Shown here piece by piece: positions 37,443-49,421 of a DNA stretch of 64,000 nt. Both the position numbers and the translations under genes were made by a program. Below the pieces are notes generated by a model. It did no database searches and was not told where the DNA came from. It worked only from the letters and a program-made list of their open reading frames with translations. Source of the stretch: Phyllostachys edulis (lineage: Eukaryota; Streptophyta; Magnoliopsida; Poales; Poaceae); NCBI GenBank assembly GCA_036346405.1, contig CM070553.1:77874976-77938975 (forward strand). The letters run 5' to 3'. Every line of letters starts with the position of its first letter. The stretch's first letter is position 1.

Positions 37443-38902
37443 TGGTTGATCATCTTCCTTATTGTCCTTTTCATCGATTTGGATTTGATTTGTGGAAGAG
37501 GTAGGAGATTCAACTTAAGTGGAAGATGATGGATCATCCTTGGGCTTGATGTTACCAATTTGCATGTTCTCCATGGCCTTTCTTAAGGCTTTATCACTTA
37601 CATCATCCAAATTCTCGTGCTCTTCTAGAGAGCCATTAGTTTCATCAAATTGCACATCGTGCCTTTCTTTAACTAAACTGGAGTTTTTTTGTTAAAGACA
37701 CGTAACCAAGAAAGAAACCAACATCACAACGGTTTGCAAATTTTGAAAGACGAACACCCTTTTTCAAAATATAACACTTGCAACCAAAAATACGAAAAAT
37801 AAGAGATGTTCAGTTTTCTTCCAACAAGAAGCTCATAAGAAGTTTTTTTCAAAAGACGATGCAAATAAAGATGATTTATGGCATGACAAGCGGTGTTAAT
37901 TGCTTCCACCCAAAAACTATCAGAAGTATTATACTCATCAAGTATTGTCTTAGCCATTTCAATTAATGTACAATTTTTCTTTTCTATAACTCCATTTTGC
38001 TCCGGAGTGTAGGTTGTGGAAAGTTCGTGCTTTATTCCAAGTTCATCACAAAAGTCTTCAACTTTAGTATTCTTGAACTCGGAACCATTATCACTACGGA
38101 TTTTCTTAATTTTGAAATCAAATTTATTTTGAGCCCTTTTTGCAAAACTTTTGAAAATGCCAGAGGTTTTGACTTTGTCATCTAGGAAGAATACTCATGT
38201 GTATCTAGAATAATCATCCACAATGACTAAACAATAGCTATTACCCCTAATACTCTTATAGGTTGTTGGCTGAAACAAATCCATATGCGAGAGTTCTAAT
38301 AGTCTAGAAGTTGACATGATACTCTTGGAAGGATGAGAGTTAGCGACTTGTTTACCGGCTTGACAAGCACTACAAATCCTATTTTTCTCAAACTTCACAT
38401 CTTTCAAGCCAACAACTAAATCATGTTTAAAAAGCTTTTTAAGTTGAATCATTCCAACATGAGCTAGCCTTCTATGCCAAAGCCAACCCAATGAGGTTTT
38501 TGTAATTAAACAAGTTTTTAAGCACGATTCATTTGAAGTAAAATCAACCAAATAAAGATTTCCAAATCTAAAACTTTTGAAAACTAAAGAGCTATCTTTC
38601 ACATTTGAAATTGTAACACCTTCATTAGAGAATGAGCAAATTAAGCTAAGATCATATATTTGAGCAACGGATAGCAAATTAAAATTTAATGATTCTACTA
38701 AAGATACATTAGAGATGGAAAGGTCATTTGAGATAGCGATTTTACCCAATCTTATTACCTTTCCTTTACTATTATCGCCAAAGGTGATCTTGTCAACTCC
38801 TTTACCATTCTCAAATGTGGTGAACATCTTTCTATCACCGGTCATATGTTGAGTGTATCCACTATCAAGCACCCAATGTTTTCCACCGGTTTTATAGTTC
38901 AC
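37443..38902 (-). pseudogene. Ty1/copia protease, pre-integrase and integrase, 5' half of the split element
   Basis: Minus strand. The protease shows WVLDSGYTQHMTGD with the catalytic DSG. The zinc-binding pre-integrase part has LWHRRLAHVGMIQLKKL and CSACQAGKQ. The integrase core has HMDLFQPTTYKSIRGN, then SDNGSEF and NGVIEKKN (about 38120-37970). The segment MAKTILDEYNTSDSFWVEAIN follows. A stop and frame changes occur near 38190 and 37710. The C-terminal linker runs to 37443, where the small LTR fragment begins; RT and RNase H resume at 6330. The protease-integrase-RT order is copia-specific. It is defective. Confidence 0.9.
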
Positions 38903-38916
38903 CTACAAAACAAGAA

Positions 38917-40848
38917 TCAAGTTTTTTTAGGTACCCAAATTTGTTTGGATCCTTGGAGGTTAGTGACCAAGGATTTAGGCACCCAAATAGCTTTCTTTTT
39001 AGTGCCTAAAATTGAAGTGCCAACAAATCTAGTAATGACTTTACCATCCTTCGTTTTTCTAAGCATATAGCATGAATCATATATACCAAAGAATGGAATC
39101 TTACCAATAAGACAAGCTTGTTGTAAATGTCCTATTTCCCGGCACTTATGGCAATACTTACCATTTTGCTTAACAAACCTTGTGGGCTTGTTTACCAGTT
39201 TCTTACCTTTCTTGGGGACATACCCAAGTCCTTCTTTATTGAATGAGCACTTTTGCTCACTCAAAAGTTTGTCAAGGGTAGCCTTACCCTTGAAGCACCG
39301 TTCCAAGCTTTTGCTTAACTTGGTCACTTGCTCTTTTAGCTCATTGTTTTCAACAACAAGCTTTGCATCATGAGACTCAACATTATCATCATTAGAGTTC
39401 ATATTAGAGCAACATGACATAGCAAGTAAGTCATTACATGAAGTAGATGCACTAGTCTTACCAATTTCTACACTAGGCATTTTATCAATAATGTCACATG
39501 TAATACCTACACTAAAGCAAGACTTACTTGAATTTTCTTGGATAAGCAAGTCATGAGCTTCCTTTAGCTTCTCATAAGAATCTTTTAGAGAGATATGTTC
39601 TCTCTTTAAGACTTTATATTTTGACATTTCTTTTCCAAGATATTTATTTAAACCTTCAAGTATATCCATTAATTCATCATATGAATGTTCACTATCATTA
39701 ATGGATTTTACCTTATCTCATTTTGCCATGAGGCAAGTAGGAGTGGAGAATAGCGATTAAGCTTCCTTGATGGCGATGCCAACGAATCCCTTCTTCTTGG
39801 GGGACTCATCCTCATCGGAGTCAGAGTCGGTTGACTCCTCATCAGAATCTCATTCTCTAATATGGGCTTCATGCTTGCCATCCTTGTGAAGCTTCTTGAA
39901 AAGCTTCTTCTTACCATCGTATTCCTTTTTCTTGAATGACTTGCCCTTGTCATCCTTCTTTAAAGGACAATGAGAGGCAATGTGCCCCTTCTCTTCGCAA
40001 TTATAACACCAGATATTGCTATAACGCTTGTTGTCACATGAGGATTGCCCTTTCTTGCTCTTGTCGAAGTTGAAGCTTCTATGTGGGCGTCTTCTCATGA
40101 ATTTCTTCATTCTTCTTACAAGAAAGGAAAATTCCTCTTTGGAGTCTCCTTCTTCATCCTCATCATCACTTAAATCCGCTTTGGCCTTAAAAGCAGTAAT
40201 CTTTTTCTTTGAGGAAGACGACTCCAAGAGCTCTTCCTTGTCTTTCTTGAACAACTCATTTGTTATGAGGTTGCCCAAAAGTCTCGTTGGCGTCATTCTT
40301 GGCAATTCGGGAGAGTTGAGAAATAGCGTTACCAACGTCTCATACTTGTCCGGAAGAGCCCTGAGTATCTTGCGTACAATATCAACATCAAGAAGGTTAC
40401 CGCCAAGACTTTTGAGTTCATTCACAATGTTGTTGAGCCTTGAATACATCTCATTGATGTTTTCATAAGGCAACATTATGAATGTCTCATATTTGATCCG
40501 AAACTTATGCAATTTGGCCTCTTTGACCGTGGATGTTCCCTCATGGATCTCCAAGAGGGTGGTCTAAATTTCATGAGCGGTTTCCAAATTGCTCACTCTA
40601 TTGAACTCATCTGCGTTCAAAGCACCAAAAAGAGCCTTCATAGCTTGGGCATCTAAATGAGTATTACGCACCTCTTGATCCGTAGGAATTAGTGGATTAA
40701 GAGGCATGACATAACACTCATTTACGATTTTCCAAATGCTTGGACTCATGGCCTTTAAATAAATTGACATTCTAACTTTCCAATAAGCATAATTTGAGCC
40801 ATCAAACAAGGGAGTCTTTCCTATAGCAATTCCCTCACTAGCCATCAT
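38917..40848 (-). pseudogene. Ty1/copia gag (SIRE/Maximus type), broken
   Basis: The minus-strand ATG is at 40848 (MMASEGIAIGKTPLFDGSNYAYW). The UBN2-type gag domain includes the LRALPDKYETLVTLFLNS segment. A first zinc knuckle CYNCEEKGHIASHC (about 40010) is followed by a lysine-rich stretch, an acidic region, a coiled-coil-like part (KLKEAHDLLIQE; VENNELKEQVTKLSKSLERC), and a second knuckle CHKCREIGHLQQAC (about 39130). A nonsense codon (TGG to TAG) lies at 40564-40566, and frames change near 39850 and 39700. The long gag with a coiled coil and two knuckles is typical of the SIRE lineage. Confidence 0.88.
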
Positions 40849-40890
40849 TTTCTCTGTTAGATGGTCAAGTCTAAATCAATGAGAGACTAA

Positions 40891-40902
40891 GCTCTGATAC
40901 CA
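40891..40902 (-). other. Primer binding site (tRNA-iMet) of the copia element
   Basis: TGGTATCAGAGC on the minus strand, two bases from the LTR end at 40905. Confidence 0.88.
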
Positions 40903-40904
40903 CT

Positions 40905-42421
40905 TGTAGGATCAAGGATAACCGACTAGAGGGGGTGAATAGGAGGTTTTAAAACTTTTTGACTAATTAACAAGTTATGTCAATTATGAGCTAAGTCTAA
41001 ACTAGATACAATTCTAGCTAAGTAATTTAACACAAGATAAAAGTTAGAATTATAAATGCAGAATAAGTAAAGACAAGAATTAACCACAATTGAGACAATG
41101 AAGTTTTTCCCGTGGTATCGAAGAATTGCCGGTCCTCACTAGTCCACGTTGAGGAAGCTTGAACAAATCAAGCCGGCTCTACGAATTAAGCCTTCCCTCG
41201 ATCACTGGTGGTTGTTCTTCCTCCGCTCCAGAGATGGTGAACACCAAACCACTCACAATCTTGTCACTGGGCCTCTTCACAATCTTCTTGAAGATATCAC
41301 CATCCTAACATCGCCAAGCCGTCTAGGTGTTTGGCAAAACACCAAGAGTAATGAATCGATGACCTTCGTTTGATGACACTCAAGTGCAATGGATCAATCT
41401 AGAATGAATGCACTTGAATTTTTGCTCAACTACCTCACAATGAATGCACAAGTGTATTTGAGGAGTTGAATGAATACTCAAGACTCTAAGGATGTTAAAT
41501 GAGATCTTGCACAGTGTCCTTGAGTAGGTGGAGGGGTATTTATACCCCCCCCCACAAACAAATATGACCGTTGGGGAGGAAATCCCCAACTTTCAGCAAT
41601 TTGCGGTATTACCACCATGTACGCAGCGGTACTACCATTCTTCACCAACCGCTCCATAACAGCTATAACAAAGGCATTAACTCCCTCTAACATAACCTTT
41701 TAAAATGCGGCGCGGTACTACCGCCAACCAACATGCGGTACTACTGCTACTGATCGTACCGCTCAACATGAGCGGTATTACCATTACTCGAAGAAACAAA
41801 AAAGAATGCTCTCTGGAAAATACGTACTGTTCGATTTTTCGGAATTACCGAGGTGCGGTAGTACCACATGAACAACGGCGGTAGTACCACTCTCAGGGTT
41901 TGCAAATCAAGCCGAAAAAGCATCTCTTTGGAAAAAAACATACCGCGAACTAACAATCGGAACGACCAGGTTGCGGTAGTACCGCACCACGAGCCCGGTC
42001 ATACCGCTGAGCATTAGTACCGCTGAATAAATGTCGGTAATACCGTTTTTCCTGACAATGCACAGTTGGCTTTTCAAAACAAAATCCAAATGCATGCATG
42101 ATCCTAAATTGATCCAATTAGCACAAGAACATGTTATCAAGCTACTAATCATGATCCCTCTTAATAGTACGGTGTTTAACCTAAAATCCGGTCTTCCAAC
42201 CATTTCTCTTAAGACCGGTAAAACATAAAAAGGATCCTAGACTACTTGTACCTTGTTTTTGAGCCATATTGATCTTCATGTTGTCCTTTAGCATGCATCT
42301 TCAAGTTATCAAACTCACCATTGGGACTTAACCTTGTAAATACTCAATAAACATGTTAGTCCCATATTCACATATTATCATTAATTACCAAAACAATTTT
42401 TGGGGGCCTAGATGCTTTTCA
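40905..42421 (-). mobile_element. Copia (SIRE/Maximus-type) 5' LTR
   Basis: A 1517-bp LTR. In element orientation it starts TGAAAAGCATCTAGGCCCCC at 42421 and ends GATCCTACA at 40905, beside the primer site. It carries many GGTAGTACCG/CGGTATTACC motifs between about 41600 and 42050. Its outer edge cuts the MULE transposase gene, so the copia inserted into that gene. The 3' LTR is not in the window. Confidence 0.9.
41600..42050. repeat. Reiterated short palindrome GCGGTAGTACCGC and variants
   Basis: About ten spaced copies of GGTANTACC-type motifs occur on both strands, several as near-perfect inverted repeats (GCGGTAGTACCGC). The motif is a known-looking hallmark of grass SIRE/Maximus LTRs. 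Isolated relatives occur at about 37300 and, in family C, near 48630 and 55840. Confidence 0.75.
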
Positions 42422-43810
42422 CCTGGTCCTTGTACTTTCTAGTCAGGAATGTGCCATCCACGCACAAGATTGAACGGCAGTGTCGGAATGCATTGATACA
42501 TGGACCAAAGGCGAATAATGCTCGCTGCACTACCCTCTTATTAGCATACTTCGAATGCGTGGAATCTTAAAAGTTGACATGAGTGCCGAGCTTTCATGTC
42601 TTGTATGACTCAGAGTAGCCCGGAGAGGCTGTGGTAGGAGTCCTCGAACGTATCGAACCTTGATTCCAATGCCTTCTGTTTTGCCCTTCATACCTTGGCA
42701 TAACTGACTCTGTACTAGAACTTTGCCTCAATCGTTCGAATGATGGATCGTGGCTCAAAATCTAGATTATCTACGATCTCACCGTACATGAGGTTGGCGA
42801 TGAAGCCTGATGACTGGTCCCTATAGGATTGCACTGACTCAGTGATGACACATGTGTGAGGGACCACTATAGAGCATTTCTAGTGGGTGTCCCACATAGG
42901 CTGAAATGCGTGCACTCGCCAAGGGCATCCCTCTCTGTCGCACTTCACGTCGTAGCATCTTGGGTTAGACTTGACGACTGTGAATATACGCCGCACCGAC
43001 AAGGCCCAGAATTTGATCGCGCTCCTGCACAGCTTCCTTGCATTTGTACATAGCTCCTTGCTTGATCTCGCTCTAGTCGTACTCCTACGGCACACGAGAG
43101 CCTTCTTTAACGACGAGGTTGTCGAACTGGTATATATTTCACTCGGATGGAACCGTCTGCTAGTCCACATCATTCTTGTCATCGGATCCTTCATCTTCTG
43201 ACAATACCATGTAGTCCTGGTCTTCGAGATCCACCCTTTGCACTAGAGCTTCTAGCTCCTCACCCTCATCAGCAAGCCACTAGCTTGCTTGACTGAAGGA
43301 GCTACTTCCGCAGGGTCTTCATCGACAGCATCAACAACTCTGGGAGCTTCAGCCATTGTGTGCGCCGCGCTATGGCTGGAGTCCCCGACTTCTTCTTCGG
43401 CATCACCACCCCTATCTTGTTCAGTCGCCGATGCAGGAGTGGGCTTGGCATAAGCCTAGACTAGAAGGACCAAATCTCACCATGCGTACATATGACTGTC
43501 ATGACCTTATTCCCTTGAGCTGTACCAACTCTCAATATGTGTGCTGTGTTGCTCAGGGGGTAAGGCAACTCAATCTCAGATCATACACAGCATGGTCTAA
43601 ATTGAATGAGTGAAACAACCACCGCATCACAGCGTCTCATGTACGTTGTTCTGGTCTTGGTAGGGGTAGGGTGGTCGATGGGACATAATGCAAATCAATC
43701 TCCTCTGGACCCTCAAGAATAGTCCCTTGACCATAGTAAATTTTGAAGTTGGTGGCATTCGACATATTTGACGTACTGCATTGTAAACAAGATTTTCATG
43801 ATTAATCACA
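42422..43810 (-). pseudogene. Mutator-like (MULE) transposase, N-terminal part, broken
   Basis: Minus strand. A probable start at 43765 gives MSNATNFKIYYGQG, then LFHSFNLDHAVYDLRLSYPL. An acidic spacer follows (VVDAVDEDPAEV, about 43340). The MuDR DNA-binding domain is at about 43100-42900 (KLCRSAIKFWAL; FTVVKSNPRCYDVKC; CPWRVHAF). The start of the MULE transposase domain follows (CRSILCVDGTFLTRKYKDQ, about 42480-42425). It stops abruptly at the copia LTR, so the catalytic centre is mostly absent. Several stops and frame changes occur. An intact protein would bind terminal inverted repeats and excise the transposon. Confidence 0.8.
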
Positions 43811-44247
43811 TATCTAAAACTAGACTACCAACCGAAAAAGATTATATACAACATAATACATTACGTAACCGTACATCCAAAACTATGTAATCTATTCGGT
43901 TAAAAAAATTACCTAAAAGGTGGACGACCGGACGGACAGCTCTTCGCTAGCTTCTCTTCTCCCCTCTACTTCTCGCCCTTCCCTTCCCTTCCCTCTCCTC
44001 TTTCTTTTTTTTTCTTGAATAAAAGTGAGTTTCCTCTAAAATTTTGGGTTTCGAAGGTCTTTTATAGGGGAAATTGTGTCGCCATTTGAAATGGCGACAA
44101 TGACTTGCGGGATCCCTATCGCCATTTGAAATGATGGTCTTTCAAATTTTAAAATTTTAAAAATAAAGATCCCTGTCGCCCGTTGAATTCAAACGGTGAT
44201 AGGGAGCTTTGGGTACTGTTGAGTCTTCTGTCGTCAGTGGCTAGACC
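43811..44247 (-). other. 5' region of the MULE, with CGCCATTTGAA-type inverted motifs
   Basis: Pyrimidine-rich leader (about 43940-44020), then repeated CTGTCGCC/CGCCATTTGAA motifs in both orientations up to 44247. After the solo LTR one more CCTGTCGCCAATTGGAAT follows at 61334. It may be the terminal region of the MULE, but no certain terminal inverted repeat can be defined. Confidence 0.5.
44078..44098. repeat. Perfect 10-bp inverted repeat with a one-base centre
   Basis: The arms are GTCGCCATTT and AAATGGCGAC around a single G. A second half-copy lies at about 44129-44140. Confidence 0.85.
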
Positions 44248-44252
44248 CCTGT
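44248..44252. repeat. Target-site duplication CCTGT of the family B solo LTR
   Basis: CCTGT directly precedes the LTR start TGTAACATCC and recurs at 61334-61338 directly after its end TCCTCACA. One duplication and no internal region mark a solo LTR. Confidence 0.88.
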
Positions 44253-44915
44253 TGTAACATCCCAAATGTATAGTGGGTGTGTGTTTCAAATGTAAGAAAA
44301 TATGTAGAAATTAAAACTTTTTCTCACATCTTGAAACCATTGAACATTGCCATAATTCTTGTCAAGAGTTGTGGGGTTCAAAAACCTAAACCTCTTGTTG
44401 GCAAAAGTCAAACCATTTTCCACTTGTCACAAATCTTGTGCCAAACCTTGGGAAATATTTTTCCCAGGTTCTAGGACTGGTGTGTGACCCCTCTGAAAAA
44501 TTGTCATAAGTTTTAAAACTTGCTCGATAATTTTTGGAGGTAAATCAAACCCTAGAACAACCTTGATGAATTTCTGGAGAAAAATGCAGTGCACAAAAAC
44601 CTCTGGAAATTTTATGTGAGGTCAATCCTAAAGTCAGCAAGCTCTAGTTAAAATTTCATAAATTTTGGAGTTGATTTGCTATCTCATTTAAATCTGCAAA
44701 GTCTCAGCTCTTAAATTCAAACTCAATTGGATGCACTGTTCCTTGGGCCTGAGCCATTTCCCATTTGGGTCTAACCCAACCGCATCCCTGGCTCAGCCTG
44801 ACCTCCTTTTCCCATGTGTGAGGTCGTAGCCGTTGGATTCAGATCCAGTGGCCACGACCACCTCCACAACCATCACGGCCCAGTCCTCCCACCTCATCGA
44901 GGTCGTAGCCGTTGG

Positions 44916-44920
44916 ATCAG
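44916..44920. repeat. Target-site duplication ATCAG of element C
   Basis: ATCAG precedes the element at 44916-44920 and follows it at 56634-56638. Removing the element joins the GTTGGATCAG and ATCCAACAG parts of the solo LTR palindrome. Confidence 0.9.
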
Positions 44921-44947
44921 TGTAACGACCCACCCTTAGGGCACCCG

Positions 44948-45070
44948 AGAGGTCCTCCATGACCTTCTGGAAAGTCCATCAGGACCTCCCAGGAGGTCCA
45001 CAAAGGACCTCTCGGACAGTCCACTAAGACCTCCCAGAGGTCCAGCGAGACCTCCCGGAAGTCCAGGAGA
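44948..45070. repeat. Facing GACCTCC/GGAGGTC array at the element C LTR end
   Basis: Alternating heptamers such as GACCTCCCAGGAGGTC can fold into successive hairpins. Its counterparts lie at 52157-52270 in the other LTR and at 4240-4510 in LTR D. Confidence 0.75.
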
Positions 45071-45877
45071 ACATAACCCGAGAGGGTCTTGGAGCCAGGG
45101 AGCACTCACGGACCTGCCACGGCCACAGTCAGAGAAAAACGAGGAGGTCTGAGGACACCCCAAAACCACCAGCGACCCTCCAGAGGAGGTCGTGGAGGTC
45201 CGAGACCACCTCGTAACCTCACACGCTCATCCCATCGTGAGAACATAGAGGTCCGAGCTTGCTCGGGGTCCTCTGTAGTACCGAGCTAGTCCCAAGGATC
45301 ATGGCTAGCTCTTCACAAAGAACAATAGTGATAGCATTGCAACAAAACAAGCTTTATTAATATCAACAAAGTTGTTTACAAAAGGGAGGCTTACTAGCCA
45401 CAAGTTATCACACAGCAGAAGAAAATACTAGGCCACCCAATATACCACAGTAATCGGCCGAGGGCGCAATCCTAGACGATCGGGACCACTTGGCCCATCG
45501 CAATGATCACCGAGAGCTTCCATTTCTGCTAAAGACAACAACAAGCAAGAGTGAGCACAACAACCGTGCTGCAAGTTACACCTTGGATAACAAAATGACA
45601 TGCATAATGGATATCACAATGGAAGGCTTAATATGGTTGATTTGCATAAAGCCATGTTTATTTCAAACACATGTATTAAGTTCTAAGGCAGTAATACAAT
45701 AATTAAAATTCATTTTATCAAATCAGTTTTTCAGTTGGATAACATTCATCATAAGATGGTGAAGGATACCCTCCTGACATTAGGCTCCTGCCCAAACCCA
45801 TGGGATAAAATCCCAAAAACAGATTTGAAATTCATTTCTGGAAATTCCCAAAGTCAACAACTAACTTCAAGTGGCCT

Positions 45878-45953
45878 TTGCCAAGACGCCCATGACCGCG
45901 ACACGGCTATTCAATAGATTTCACTCTGCAGAGGTTGTGCACTTTACCCACAC
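45878..45953 (-). other. Shared LTR core, element C 3' LTR
   Basis: Minus-strand GTGGGTAAAG, CTCTGCAGAG-like, CTATTGAATAG, and a GTC/GGGC-armed third element. The 5' LTR copy (53090-53163) has the perfect CTATTCGAATAG and GTCC/GGAC arms. Confidence 0.75.
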
Positions 45954-46959
45954 GACATGAGTACTCTAGTTTGTTTGGCATCTTGAAAGTGCCACCTCTC
46001 ACCGCCAAGGTAAGAGGTCTAGAGTTCATGACAAGGCCTTTACAATGCATTGCTCCACCACACCTTTCCTTGCTAAGGTTTCACCCCTATGGATAGCAAT
46101 CCGTGAAGCCCCTCTTGCACCAATGGGAACGATGAGGTTATAAAAGACCATTGGCCAAACAAGACCTCCCACACCTCCAATGGAGCAAAGATATGGTAGA
46201 GTTTTGCAAATTAATCACCAGTCCCACGCCCCTTACTGGAGACATGTGGTTGCACGGTTTTGGCATAGCCCATTATAGGCATGGCATTGGTCGCTCAAAG
46301 ACCGGTCCTCAAATGACTAGGGCGACTTCCACAAACCCAAGGGCATCGATCTATCATAACGACACGATCCCGTGCATAAACTTGCACCAACCAAGCCAAC
46401 CAATTAGCCCAGCCTAAATCCATTTCCTTTTCTTTGCTTCCTAGCAATACTTTCATACCTCCATGACAACCCAATGTCATGGTTAAAACATTTAAGAGAA
46501 ACAGTTGGTCATGTTGGTAAAGATTTCCCCAAATCAATACTTTTGGTCTAAGCTTAACTAAGCATGAGTTTTTCAAATGATTCCTGGTTCACATTATTGG
46601 GTCAACCAGATTTTGCCTAAGGTGACAACAAATTTGGTTCAATGTCAAAGTTGGCCATATGAGAGAAAGTGGTATAACTATGTGTTTAAAGACAGGTATT
46701 GAAATAACTTGGTAGAAATAGGCATGCATAATACTTTGAAACAGAACATAAATAAATTGAATTATTGGGTGCAATATGATCAAAAGTGTAACTTGCCTCT
46801 TGCTTGATAGCTTAAGATTCTAATTTCTCACAGCTCTGGCGCTCGAGAAACGTCAAGATCTACACGGCAAGGGAACATATTCAGACCAAGCTCCAAATAA
46901 AGAACCAACAAAGACTCAAGCAAAGAATCATAAGAACTCCAGAGGAACCTCAAAATTCA

Positions 46960-48910
46960 ATTAACAGAGGAGGTCTAAATTTCAGATTAGGGTCTTAGGG
47001 AGTAGGTCTAAGCTTACCAGAGGAGGGTGGTCTTTGGCAAAAGACCCTAGAGGAGTGATCACGGCAATGAAACAGAGAGGCCCTGAGAATTAATTTCTGC
47101 GCAAGGTCCAGAGAGGAGGTCCTCATACGAGGGCCATAGGAATCCAGAAGGTGTCCACCAGGGGAGGTCCTGTGAAGAACACGATCACCTTCGGTCAATG
47201 GTGAACACAGGAGTGGAGCAGACACAAAGGAACTTACCAGGACAAGAGGTAATGGACGGAAGGGAAGGTTGTGAGCCAAGTCTTCCTCGATGGGCCACCG
47301 ACGAAAGCCAGATGGTGAATGTGAAAAGGGTAAAATGGTAGAGCTCCTGGACTAATTATAGGCAAAAAGGGTGAAGAAAACTAGACACATACGTGCGTGG
47401 ATAAGTATAAAAATGAGTCAAAAGTGGGTGAATGTCGGGCGGTGTGTCACCACCACCCGGTAAAAGGTACGAGGAAGGACAACTTAGGTTGCTATGGGAA
47501 GGAACAAAGAAAAATGTCGAGTACCACTCGTGACCACATTCAAAGTAGACACCACGTATACAATTGCATTTAATGTGACAAGACATGCATTAAATGCCCA
47601 AAATACTAACGTGGCGGAGAAATGAGAATGACCAAGACTGGCGAGTGGGGCCACCAACCTAGAAACAATCGGGTCAAAATAGGGAGGTCTTGCCCACAGA
47701 GGAGGTCTAAGAAACTAAGAGGTCTTGATATACACAAAGGAGGTCCGAACATGGGGAGGTCCAAATACACATGGAGGAGGTCCACGTGGTCGAGGTTCGG
47801 ACAACCAGACTTCATCAAAGGAGTCCCGCGACTCAAGGAGGTCTGAAGTTGAGGAGGTCCAGACATGCGGAGGAGGTCTCGACATGGGGAGGTCCCGACG
47901 GTCGGGATCAACAATGGGAGGTCCCGACGGTGAGGATCTCTTCAAGAGAGGTCTGCGAGGAGGTCCCGAGCCAGTTTAAGAGGCCACGGGATGTCTTGGA
48001 CAGAGGTCCCAAACTTCAAAGAAATCACGTGGTTGAGATTAAAGGCGGGTTGAGGTCCCAGGCGGTTGGATCTCCAAAGGAGGTCCAATAGCCAAGGTCA
48101 ACGGGAAGGGGAGGTCCCAGAGAGAAATAATGCACGGGAGGTCTGGGCCTTTGGATTCAAAGTGAGAAGAGGTCCAAACCGTTGGATTCAACCAAAAGGA
48201 GAAGGTCCGAACGGTGGGGTTCCAAGAACGAGGATTCCACGGAGGAGATCCACAAAAGGTGGTCCAACAGAGTTCATGAGTCAAGGCAACTCAAAGGAGG
48301 CTCCAACCTCTAGGGTGAGATCAAAAGCGTGATGCTTAGAATGAACCCTAAAGAGTTCCTTTTCGCCAAGAAGAAATGCCTAGGGGTTCAATGAACTCGG
48401 GGAGGTTTGAAGGCATATAAGAAGTCCACTGGAATACAAGGAGGTTCGAATGAAAAGTGGTCTGGCATAGAAAGGTGCCCAGGCAATAAGAAGTTTAGAC
48501 TTAAGAGAAGTCTGAACAGAAAAGAGGTCTGATCCAAAGAGATTCAAACCAACAAAGAGATTCAAAGTAATCAAACTTAAAGGGAAAGGTCTGAACGAAT
48601 GGGAGAGAGGTCCTAAAGAATGGTATTACCGTGAATTGGGGTGGTAATACCGGATTGCACTAGAAGGACCTTTCCAAAGAGAAGGCTACAAGGATCGGGG
48701 CAAAAAGGAGTCCAAGTGATCACCAAGAGATTCACAAGAGCATAGAAGGAACTCAAGTGGTTATAAAAGGGAGACCTAGACCTCAAGAGGTCTAAGTCGA
48801 GAAGGAGATCTGGACGAGGAAGGTCCGGGCACTTAGGAGATCTAGACCTAAAGAGGTCCTGGATCCTTGGATGATGATCACGAGAGGTCTGAGCGGTTCA
48901 GCCTCCACAT
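46960..48910 (-). repeat. GACCTCC array in element C 3' LTR U3
   Basis: GGAGGTC and AGAGGTC occur many times on the plus strand, that is GACCTCC in element orientation. GGTTGGATT/CCGTTGGATT segments lie between them. The same block is at about 54180-56130 in the 5' LTR. Confidence 0.85.
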
Positions 48911-49421
48911 GGGAGGTCCGACGGCTCGAGAGGAAATCGAAGGGGTCCCATTGAGCACAAAGGTGGTTCAATCGAATGCAAAGAAGATCCAATTGGGCAC
49001 AGGTAGGTTCAAGTGAATTACCGGGCATTCCAAAGAGCAAAAGGGATACTCAAGCAAAAGATGTGAGGGAGGTGCGGCTAGATCAAGAAACAAGGAGGTG
49101 CAGGCACAAGAATATGCCCAACTGAAGATTGTGGTCTAGGATCGAGAGAGATCCAGACAACAACAAAGGTCAAACAAGAGGGACGGTCTGGAACATATAA
49201 AAATGTCCAAATAGACTGAAGGAAAAGAAATCCTATCAAGAAAAGGAAGATAACTCCAGAGAGCTAGAGCTACATCAAAAGAACCAAACTTTGATTTAGT
49301 TGAAGTTTAGCTTAGTCATTTTAAACATCCCAAATTCTGAAATTCTCAAGTTAAGCTTTGAATTATCATCAAAATCAAATGGTTCTTTTTATTTTGAAAA
49401 TTTTCAAAAAGGCTCCAAAAA

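Noticed and set aside
47622..48332. Arginine/glycine-rich frames in the element C LTR
   Set aside because: These are translations of the GGAGGTC array. The counterparts in the other LTR are broken differently.
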